Positions 1 to 10,336 of a DNA stretch of 64,000 nt are shown here, one piece after another (within the stretch, counting starts at the first letter, position 1; each line of letters starts with the position of its first letter). The stretch is from positions 2,076,992 to 2,140,991 of the forward strand of contig VXAU01000691.1 in assembly GCA_013399695.1 (NCBI GenBank), written 5' to 3'. Position numbers and translations under genes: made by a program. This DNA is from Formicarius rufipectus (taxonomy: Eukaryota; Chordata; Aves; Passeriformes; Formicariidae). Below the pieces are notes generated by a model, which did not search any database, was not told the origin of the DNA, and saw only the letters and a program-made list of their open reading frames with translations.

Positions 1-103
1 GATTTGTTTTCACCAGTTATGATTAGGACCTGTAGTAATTATTTATTAGAGCACCCAAAACCTGTCCCTTCCTCTGAGCCAGCAAATTCTGACTGATGTG
101 TTT

Positions 104-251
104 CCCTGCATGGGAAATTTGCATGTCTTGCATGGTGAATATTGTTGTACAACAAAATTATATTTTAATTAACTTTCCTTTTACTGAAGACAAACAAACA
201 AAAAAAAATATCAATACAAAGTCACTGTACACTGGAATTTCCCATGCAGGG
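104..251. repeat. 16-bp perfect inverted repeat, 116-bp spacer
   Basis: Positions 104-119 (ccctgcatgggaaatt) are the exact reverse complement of 236-251. The 116-bp spacer is AT-rich and contains an A-rich run. A single strand could fold into a long-looped hairpin. I see no flanking target-site duplication and no coding capacity, so this could be a relic of a small non-autonomous element or a chance or functional palindrome pair. Confidence 0.6.
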
Positions 252-3200
252 CATGATATAATGTAAACCCTGAGGAATATTTGTTGTCCTGATTAGCACA
301 GGCTCCAACAGCCCAAGAATCTTCTGCAGCCACCCCTGCAATGCATGAGTTCCAATTTCACATTGGTATTATGTGAGTCTGTTGGAAGGAAATGAAAAAT
401 TTCTCCATGCAGGAGAAATTCAGTGAGGCTGAGTACTTCTTGCTCAACTTCCTTGGAGCCAGTGATAATCTTTCTAAAGAACAAAACATGCCTTGACCAG
501 AAGGCATGATACAGCACTATTTGGAGCTGTCAAAATGTACAAAGTGAAAAATAATGGCTAAATGCTGCACAGAAGCCTCTGGCATTTTTATTTGGAGGAC
601 AGAGAAAACAAAATACAAGCCAGAGGCAAAAACTCTTTGGTTTTCACTCCAAGCCTGACTATTGACAAATGAAAGTAATTAACTCTGTGTTGCTTACTTC
701 ATTAAGCACCTTTCAGAGGGATTCCTGATGGGAGAGGCTGGGAGGCAGACCTGCTTTGTGCTCTCCCTGGCCCTGTTTTGGCTGCAGTGGGACAAAGGGG
801 ACCTTGGGAGATACATCAAACGTGGTGATGCCCACCAGGTGAAGGCACCACTTCAGATTTGACTTTGGGACACTTCCCCAGTCGTGTCAAATTCTACAGG
901 CTCGTTCCAAAGTGTCTCCTCAGCTGATTCAGGCGATCTGTGGCTCAGTGTTAAACAGTGGTGGGGGGGAAACAGAGGGATTTTTAACCTCTTTAGCCAG
1001 TGTGCCCTGTCATAATTACAGATTTATTAGGAAAGGGTGACACAAGGTGTGTGTAAAGGTCTGGTCAACCTCAGGTAGATGACATGTGAAAGAAAGATGA
1101 AGTTTTCTAATTTTTAAGGTTTTGTTTGTTACATAATCTTATCTGTGATCAATTCCTTCCTTTTCTTATTTGTGTAATGAGACCCTGAGAGTTACAGTCA
1201 AATATTTCTATGTGTTCATAGGTAGAGATACCCTGACACCAAAGTATTCTCCAGCTAGCTGTTATCTTCTGGTTTTCTGTGTCAGAAGACATAACTCAGA
1301 CCTAGGGATGGGAAGATGTTTGAATAACTGAGCCTGCCGTATTTATTTCTGGCTCAGTTGAGGGGGTTTCCTTTCAAGTCAGTACAATCCAACCAACACA
1401 CAGTGAATGCCCTTCCACATTTACTGTAATGTTATAAACTGTGTAGACTATTGTGCTTTATCTCTTCTTACCCTTGGTCACTGACTTTCACTTTTTTTAA
1501 TACCTGAGAATATTCAGTATTATGTTACATTTTTGCTAATGTCAGGAATTCATATCTACTGTGCTTGCTCAGAAAAGTAGGTTTTTGAGACAGCAACACA
1601 GCAATTTTTTAGTGAGGAAACCTCTGCTCGTGAGTCCACAGCACTTTTCTAAGACAGGAGGATTGTCTTTGCAGCCTTTGCAGATAGGATATGAGGTCTG
1701 CTTTTATTTGACAGTATCAAGTGTATTTAACACTATTTCTGACAATGTGTCTTAATAAAACCTGGACTCTTGATGCCATTAGTGCCTTGGCATTTATCCA
1801 GACAGATAATGGTGATAGCTGCTCCAACGAGCCAGGTCTGTGTCAGCCCCAGCTCACTGAATTGCAATAAAACCCATGGAATCTAAATAAAAGTCATACA
1901 CTAAATCAAAAGAAAAATAGAAAATAGGGAAAAAAAAGCCAAAAGTATTTTACTGATATGGATTGTGGAAAATATTGTTTCTAGTATTATTATGACAGAT
2001 TTTTTCCTGGGGTGATATTCACTATTCTAGGCTGGAGAGAGGCAAAATTGCATTGTAATAAGATCTCGCAAAAATGAAAGAGCAATTTTATTGCATTTAT
2101 TCAATAAAATATGTATTACAACCTTGCTGAGGTTGTAATATAGCAATAACTAAATGAAGCATGTGATAATATGCTATCATATCTGATCTTGAGACAAGAA
2201 ACAAATCTTCCCTTACATTCATTTTCTGCCTTCTGAAGAAGGAATTTATTACTTAGGTGCATATTGTACCACCCAGCCACCCTAAATTTCTTTTATAGGA
2301 TCCTTTAAGTGAGTGAAAAAAAAAACAAGACAAAAAAAAAATATTAGTCCTGATTTACAACCTTGCTCCTCTCTGTGCTTATCTCACCATTCCATCGGGT
2401 CCTGATTGACCAGCCTGGCTCCTGTGGGATCCCCAAGCTGGAGCTTCTCAGGAACCTACCTTGCCCTGCTCCTAAAGCCACTGTGAGAAGCTGGGCCAGG
2501 AGCTGTGCTGGGTCAGGCATCTCAGCCAGGGAGAGCACAAGTCCACCCTAAGCCCCTGACCCAGCACATGGAAGGGGTGGAGTAAGTGATGGCCCAGGAG
2601 GGAATTTCTGCCCGGACATGGAGCTTTCTGCAGACTCAATAACCAGAGGCTTTTGTGAGTGACTCTGTGAGACTGACTGAAAAGCAGGACCCTGAACAAG
2701 CACTGACATCTTTAAATGCTTCTTACAAGGAATTGTTCTATAAGGTATTTCTGTATGTTTGGCTTAAAAGCCTTGCTATAGTCACAATGTTTGCACATGT
2801 TTTGAATTACACTTGAGGATCCAGAAAGGCACAAAATTCCCCAGTGCACTGGACAAAATAGAGGACTTTCTGCAGAAAGCTGGAGTTATGATGTCCAAAA
2901 TAACTGATGGGTTTCATTGCTCTGATTGGATTACTCTGTAGAAAGAGCCAATTTCTGTCTCTTTTCTACCTCTCCTAAACCCTTCTTGGTAAGATCCCAA
3001 AAATCTCTACCACTCTATTTTTGTTGCATTGCCTTCTGATATGTAAATAACTCTGTGCTTCACAAATTGGCAGTGCTGGCAGGTCTGGATTCTACAGTTA
3101 CTCATGTTTGGTTGGATCAATATATGCCCATTATAAACATAATGGAACACCCTATTTTTTGATCTCAGCATATATTTCTTCTGTTTATCCAAACATTTAT

Positions 3201-6200
3201 TTTTTATTGAATAAACAAAAGACTATCAATTATTTATTGAATTAACTGAGGCCTTTATTAGCACGTTATGGGATGCCTTCAATGGTACATTCATAGACAG
3301 GCCTAATGTTTAACTTTCTAACAGATGTCTTCTTTAAAAAAAAAAAAATACATTTTCTTGGCATTGGTTTAGTTTGCTGAGGAGGATTCAAACTACAAAT
3401 CAATATTAAATTTCAGGTAAATCTTCAAGACCTTAGAAATTTAGTACTCAAAATACTAGTTCCTGGCCCAACTTGTGCTCCCATAACAAACCTCTCCAAA
3501 GCCGCTCCCTGAGCTTGCAGCACACTCTCATGTCCAGCTGTGTACACTGAGCCCAAAATTGAGCCCAAAATGCAATGTTGCTGTGTGTATTTGCAGGTCC
3601 ATCCTGCATCAGGGGTTCCAGTTCAAACAGCTGAACTCTGGAATTGTTCTGATGTGATTTTGAAGTGCCTGGGATGGATGGGAATGAAGTGGGGACAGTG
3701 GGAATGAACTCTCTTGGTATGAGACCCACGGGTGCACCCAGAGTGGATAATGATTATACAGTAATAACCTGCCGGTCCCCAAATCAAGGACAAGGTTGGA
3801 AATAACGCAAAACTGGAAAAAAGGAATCATTTCTCAATAGTTCAAATGCCGTGTTTTCTAAATGTATAGAGCTGTTGTTCTCCGAAAAGCAAAGAAAACA
3901 CAGCACAGGGGCTCCTGCTCAGGGTCTGAGCCCTCCTGCCAGCTCAAGAGAGGGGCAGCCGAGCCCTGGTCCCAACTGGAGCTGCCCCAGGCTGGCACCT
4001 ACCTGGGCATTGAGGAGATAAAGGGAGAAGGCAGGACACTGTGGCAGTAAATCCTGCATGGAGCAGGTTACAAGATGTGTTTTGGCAAGTCACATCAGCC
4101 CTGGGGTCAAAAGGGGGGCCAGAAACTGTGGCACCAGAGCTGACCTTTCCACTTGTACCTTCACTGAGTACCTGGCAATGGCAAAGCTCTGGCTCTACAT
4201 AGATGAGTGTCTAAAACATGAACCCAAATGGAAAAATGTAAAGGTTATGTTTGAACAAATATCCTCAGCCTGAAAACAAGGGTTCAATTGCAAAGCTTTT
4301 GACTTCTCACCGTGGTCACACCAGAAACAGAAAGAATGAGCTTCCTCCACCGACACTGAACATGACTCAGACAAAATTGCAGAGGTACTTTTGCCTGGGT
4401 GTGTGTATGTGCAGCTCTGTTTCTTCACATTCTGCAGCCTTCTGAAATGGTCTGACATGGAGACACAGAGCTTTCCTCCTGTAAAAGAGGTTACCCTAGC
4501 AACACAAACCATATGTAATAGCTTAAAATAGCTTTTCTCCAACTCCTAGGATTTCTCAGTGGTTTGCTCACAATTTCCATTTAAATCAAGGTGTATTTGC
4601 CCAGTTCAAAAAGGTTCTTCATTTTCTCAACTTCATTTAAAATGAACAGGTTTTGAAAATCCTCATTTCTTCCAAGAATGCCTCCCTTCCTCTTGACTTC
4701 TAATTTATCTGGTAAACTGAAGCATGGCAAATGTTGACAGCTGCAGTCCACTTTCTCGGATCTGTTGCCTTTGTTTGCTGTTCAAACATCTTTTTAAAAG
4801 CACATTGATGTCTACTTAGTGTAAGGGGAAAGTTCTACTTAAAGTAGTAGACTTCGATTTTTATGATGGTAGGATTTTTAGGATGAGAAGATGAACTGGA
4901 CAAATATATAATACAATGAATCAGTCCTAATGGACATGAATTCCACTTTGCATCCGAGTAGCAGTTTGCAGGAAAACTCAGATGCCTGAAAACCCTACTC
5001 AGTTCTTCCTGTCCCTGGCAAAATGCTCTCTTTAACATGACTAAATCGTGGTAACAAGAGGCTGAGTGATTCCTCTGAGTTAATATAAGAAGCAGGTGAC
5101 AAATCTGAGACATAATCCATGGATACTGATTTGCAGGTCCTTGATATAAAGTTAAAACTTCAGAAATTGGCAGAGTGCTTGAATTTGAGATAAGAAATCT
5201 AGATTTTTATCCCAGGGTTTTCAAACTGAAGAAAGGACCAGCTACCAGGCATCACTTTCTTTTCCACTGAATATATTTCTTTAGCCTAAGTGGGTTTTAG
5301 TTAAGCAATGGAGCAAACTTTTAATGCTGGACTCGTGTGCTGTTTCAGGACTGAATTAGGGCAGCCTCATGCCCCTGTAGAACACAGAATGCAGCCTATT
5401 TCCTGCCAAAACCTTTAAACCTGGAGCCATTTAGATGTGTATCACAGATGTCAACCTCTAGTGAGGACAGGGTGTTCCTTTAAACATTATCAGTTCTCCT
5501 TCCCTGGGAGAAGCAGGCAGGTTTTGGTGAAACATTCTGGCTTGTATAGAATGGAAAGACTTAACACAATGAAGGATGGGCAGAATTGGTGTAAGAGCCA
5601 GGCTCTCTGATTGTTCTGTCTCTCCTAATTGGCTTTGAATTGAGCTCTGACTATTGTTATTTTGGAAAAGGAGGGGAGGGAGTGGGCTGGGAGCAGATTT
5701 GCTGTCAGAGCTGTGGGGGAAGTTCCAGTGCTGATGTATCTCCTGGTGCAGTCTGATGTCACAGAGGAGGACATTTGGTTATAACTTTGTTTTAGAGATC
5801 ATTTTTCTGAAGTTTACTTCCTGTACTTATCTTAAGCTCTTTCTGTGAATCCCAACAGTACTTGAGCTTCACTTTTGTATTCATTTTACCTGCAGCCCTA
5901 CACGAGCCATACCCTTTATCACCTGATTTAGTCATTCCTTAAACCCAGTATCATTATTGTCCTCTGGTAGAATGAAAGCAGCTAAACCAAACAGGCCCAT
6001 GTCGTGTGAACTTTGTTGTTTGACTGGGACAAACAAACCCCTTTATTTTTAAAATGTGAAAGGTTTTCATAATGTTCCTGATCCCAGCATTTCAAAGTAA
6101 ACAACTCGGCTCTTCCAACAGTGCAAACAAATAGTTCCTTTCTTTCAGGACAGTGTCTGGCTACAACTTTCAAAGCAAGCAAAGCGTGTCCCCTTCTTCC

Positions 6201-6610
6201 AAGAATGCTTCCACAGCCACAGATTCCCTGTTGATCTTTCAATTCTGTGTGCTCAGGATGTCTGTAAAAACTGCTCTGCATCGGGCACATGTGGTTAATC
6301 ATCTCCTTAACTTTTTCGGGAGACATTAAGAAGTGATTTTAAGAGCAGCAATAGCTCTTTAAAAAGTAATTTAACAGCTGTCTTTGCTGAGAGTGAGCTC
6401 TATGGAGTGAAAATGAGAGGATAATTGAATCATAAAAAAAATTGGTTTTAAATGAATGGAATTGTCCTAGTTTCTTAAATTACTATTAAATGGTATTTTT
6501 TTTCCCCTTTCCTGTCATAATTCATCTTTGAAAGCTAGGCATGTTAAATGTATGCCTGTAAAATATTGTGTATTTCTAGGAAGTCATGTTATTTCTCATT
6601 TTAGCCTTCT
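252..6610. other. Non-coding stretch, no gene seen
   Basis: AT-rich DNA with short open frames on both strands, none longer than about 115 codons and none with recognisable domains or convincing splice sites. A 13-bp direct duplication (gagcccaaaat units) lies near 3548-3573. Short homopolymer A runs occur at about 2330 and 3337. No repeat family was recognised. Confidence 0.5.
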
Positions 6611-6682
6611 TGGTGGGTGGACAGGTTTACACTTGACATCCAGAGGTTCCTTTTCAGCTTAAATTTTTCTATGATTCTATTT
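6611..6682 (+). mobile_element. CR1 LINE 3' end fragment
   Basis: A short stretch resembles the terminal part of avian CR1: a gtgggtgga-like segment, then 'catccagaggttcctttt', then 'ttctatgattctat'. The last part is the typical CR1 tail. Orientation is plus. Only the extreme 3' end is present, as usual for 5'-truncated CR1 copies, and it carries many substitutions. CR1 spreads by target-primed reverse transcription; this copy is dead. Confidence 0.65.
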
Positions 6683-7739
6683 ATTTATCTATGAAAAAAA
6701 TATTTGGTATAAATACCCACTCCTTCCACAGGGTGAATATAAAATTAATTTCAAAATCCAAACCTACTTATTCCTTTCATATTTAATACTGCTTCAGCCC
6801 ACTTTACTTTCACATACTTTTTGCTTTATCAAGTTCATCTGAAGATGCCATAACAGAAGATGAGAGTAGGAATAAAATCTGAGGATGCCTTTGAGACATG
6901 TTGATTCTAATTTCTGTAGCAAGAGCTCCTGTCTGAGGCCACAGCATTTGTTTAGTCAGAATTAATTCACTGCCCCCTGTTCATTGATTATCGGCTGCTG
7001 GGAGAAATGTGATTCTCCTTTTAGCTTTTAATCCTGCATCAAATCAACTATCTATAGATGTTTGACATTTAGCAAACATTTAAAAATCGAACTTCCTGGC
7101 TTACTCTCACCTGCAATTTTTCAACCAGTTGGGAGTGAAATTCCATAAAATGCTCTTAAACCTCAGCTTGACATCGGTGAGTGTCTCATGTGCTTCACGT
7201 GCCTTTGTTCAGTTCACAAGTACAACCAAAGGACTCTCTGGCACTTGAGCCGAGCATCCCAGTGGTGCCAAGGGGTGTTTCCCAACCTGCATTCCCTGGG
7301 ATTTCCCCCTCAATCCCCCCTGCCATCAGCTCTTCACTGTGCCAAAGCACTGCAGGGCCGGGGGACTGTTTGAGCAGCACCTCTGAGGGATCAGCTACAA
7401 CTCCTGCAATAACCCATTCCAAATGTCTCCAGCTTCAAATTCATATTTTGACCTTTAGCTGAAGATCATTGTTAGAAGACAATTAGTTCTTGCTCATCCC
7501 TGGGGTAGCACAGCAGACTTGCATAAAATATTTTACAAATACACTGCTGAAATAGGTATTAAATTGCTTTAAGTACTAAAGAAACTGCAAAAATTCTCCA
7601 CAAGGACAAACGTAATTTCTTTTCCTAGTCAGTGTTTCTTGCCAAATTCTACAGTGTAAAAGTATTACACTTATTCTTTCTAAGCACTCAGGAATAAAAG
7701 AGAAGATTAACAGTCAGAGAACTTGCCAAGAACAACATG
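6683..7739. other. Non-coding stretch, nothing seen
   Basis: AT-rich sequence with no recognised repeat or exon. Short overlapping frames around 7180-7460 sit in a locally C-rich patch and have no domain features. Confidence 0.45.
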
Positions 7740-8760
7740 CCAAGGTAAACTGAAGGGCCTCATTAACAGGTTTCAGTAGACATTATGGAGAACAGAAAAG
7801 AAATGTTTGCCATTTATATCTTGGACATGAGAATATTATTTGACACTGTCTCATAAGTTCAGCCTGTGGGACTGTTTGGAGTAAACCATTATGGAATGAG
7901 TGTGAAAGCGGTTTGAAATCATGCTATTAAAGTAATTATCAGTGATTCACTGATAAATAGCAAGGTAAATCAGATGGGGCTCCTAAGGAACTTAGCACTG
8001 AAGTTCCACTACAGCTTCTCATAAATTTTCTGAATTACTTGAAAGGATGAAGAAATAAGGAGAAGTCTTTGATTGGAACTGTATTACAACTGAAGATCAT
8101 GCCAAGCTGAGAAGAGCTGTAAATGTATTGAATTATAGAATCAGAACTGGATATTAAATCAGTAAATTGGTGATATTAAATTGGATCAGAACCAAATATT
8201 AACTCAGAAAATTGGAGACATTATCTGATAAACATGAAATGGAATCTATTTGTGCAAAGTACTGTTTTTGAGAACAATAACTGCAAAAAATGCACAGATG
8301 GTTTGGGAACAGGTCTTTGATACAGGGGCAGGAGTTTCACATGAATCACAAGCCAGGCATGAGCAACAGCACCGTGTTGTTGAGGAAAAAGAAAAAACAA
8401 CCACTGAGCAGAATATTCCAACAGATTTTTAGTCTGGATGACACATAAGTAATCCAGCTCTACACTAGGACTGCCAGACTCCAACAGGAACACATCCAGT
8501 TCTGTCCACGGTACTGCAAGTACAGACACACAGGACAGTGATGAAAATATCAGAGCTGTCAGATACAGACAGGGCTCCTGAAAAAAGACTGCAAGAATTG
8601 CAGCTCTTTAGACTTACAAACATAGAAACAAACTGTGGCAAGAGGAATAGTATGGGAATAAGAAGAACAATGGGAACAATAGGCTACCTGTATCCATAGG
8701 TGAAAGATCAAGGAAATAATGAGCTTAAATTGTGTTACAGACAACCAAGGAAGCACCTAA
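7740..8760 (+). mobile_element. Heavily decayed CR1-like LINE body (probable)
   Basis: Patches in order resemble CR1. At about 7840-7856 'tttgacactgtctcata' matches the reverse-transcriptase region that reads FDTVSH in CR1. At about 8030-8120 there is a stretch like the segment after the polymerase core. At about 8570-8760 phrases such as 'gagcttaaattgtgttacagacaa' match the CR1 3' portion just upstream of its tail. Frames are broken throughout. The order and orientation support one old plus-strand copy, but divergence is high and the edges are approximate. Confidence 0.4.
8134..8216 (+). repeat. Imperfect local tandem duplication
   Basis: The segment 'cagaactggatattaaatca' plus 'gtaaattgg' recurs about 45 bp later as 'cagaaccaaatattaactca' plus 'gaaaattgg'. 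This looks like an imperfect direct duplication inside the CR1-like region. It probably arose by slippage and has no visible function. Confidence 0.4.
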
Positions 8761-9275
8761 ACATAGCTGATCCAGCTTTGTCACACAAGGATTGACATGC
8801 TGTCTGACTGGATGTCAAGCATTCTTTATTATGTTTTTAAACCTTTTATTTGTTAAAGTTGAGATTTATTTTGGAAGCTTTTTTTCAAAATGCTGGAGGT
8901 TCAGTGAAAATAAAACTGGAGTATCTCCTTAACAAGAAAGGCTGCTGTGCTGTGAGATCAGGAATTATCAGCTCTAAACTTTTACTTTAGGCATCAGAGC
9001 TGGTTCATGGACCTGGGCTGTTAGTCATGAGGGGGAAATAGCGTCATGATGTAGGAGGGTGAATGCAGCACTTTATCATCTCTGCACAGGGCACACCACA
9101 GCCCTTCCAGGCTCTGGACCCCTGTGATTCACTGTCAGTCACTCTCAGGCCTCAGTGGGGCTGATTATTTGGGTACCCAGAACTGCACTCAGTGCCAGGA
9201 GCCCTCAGTGGGGTTCGACCAGGGGGTTCAGAGCACATCCCATATGTTCCATTCCTTTTCGGAAATTGTCTTTTG
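8761..9275. other. Non-coding spacer left of minisatellite
   Basis: No gene or recognised repeat. The right half (about 9080-9270) is somewhat GC-richer and leads directly into the tandem array. Confidence 0.4.
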
Positions 9276-10336
9276 TGTGTGTTCAGTGTTGCAGACACGT
9301 GAGTGTACAGTGTTGCACACATGAGTGTTCAGTGTTACGCACATGTGCTCAGTGTTGCACGTGTGTGTGTTCAGTGTTGCATATGTGAGTGTTCGGTCTG
9401 CACGTGTGTGTTCAGTGTTGCATGTGTGTGTTCAGTGTTGCATATGTGAGTGTTCAGTTTGCACGTGTGTCTTCAATGTTGCACACATGTGCTCAGTTTG
9501 CAGACATTTGAGTGTTCAGTGTTGCACACATGTGCTCAGTGTTGCACGTGTGTATGTTCAGTGTTGCATATGTGAGCGTTCAGTGTTACGCACATGTGCT
9601 CAGTGTTGCATATGTGAGTGTTCAGTCTGCACGTGTGGCTTCAGTGTTGCACACATGTGCTCAGTTTGCAGACATTTGAGTGTTCAGTGTTGCACACATG
9701 TGCTCGGTTTGCAGACTTTTGAGTGTTCAGTGTTGCACACATGTGCTCAGTGTTGCACATGTGTGTGTTCAGTGTTGCATATGTGAGTGTTCAGTCTGCA
9801 CGTATGTGCTCAGTGTTGCAGACATGTGCTCAGTGTTGCAGACGTGTGTTCAGTGTTGCACACGTGTGTGTGTGTTCAGTGTTGCATATGTGAGTGTTCA
9901 GTCTGCACGTATGTGCTCAGTGTTGCAGACATGTGCTCAGTGTTGCAGACATGTGTGCTCAGTGTTGCACACGTGTGTGTGTGTTCAGTGTTGCATATGT
10001 GAGTGTTCGGTCTGCACGTGTGTGTTCAGTGTTGCACACGTGCTCAGTTTGCAGACATTTGAGTGTTCAGTGTTGCACATGTGTGTGTGCTCAGTGTTGT
10101 GTGTTCTGTGTTGCAGACGTGTTCTGTTTCACACGTATGCTCAGTGTTGTGTGTGTGCTCAGTATTGCACATGTGTGTTCTGTGTTGCACACTTGTGTTG
10201 TGTTGCAAGTGTATGTGCTCAGTGTTGAGTGTGTGTGCTCGGTGTTGTGGGTGTGTGTTCAGCGTCACACACGTGTGTTCTGTGTTGCAGACGTGTGTTG
10301 TGTTGCACACGTGTGTGCTCAGTGTTGCACACAGGA
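9276..10336 (+). repeat. TG/CA-rich minisatellite, ~20-bp unit, ~50 copies
   Basis: About 1.06 kb of head-to-tail units close to 20 bp with core TGTGYTCAGTGTTGCA and a variable 4-5 base junction (cacg, gacg, cata, gaca). Some units are shortened to a 'cagtttgcagaca' or 'cagtctgca' form. Variants occur in ordered blocks. For example, a block of about 110 bp starting near 9778 is repeated almost exactly from near 9888, which indicates block duplication rather than unit-by-unit slippage. About a dozen units carry the palindrome CACGTG. The unit lacks stop codons in several frames, so long Cys/Val/Ser-rich open frames cross the array; I treat these as artefacts of repetition. The array is probably polymorphic in length. 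Confidence 0.95.
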
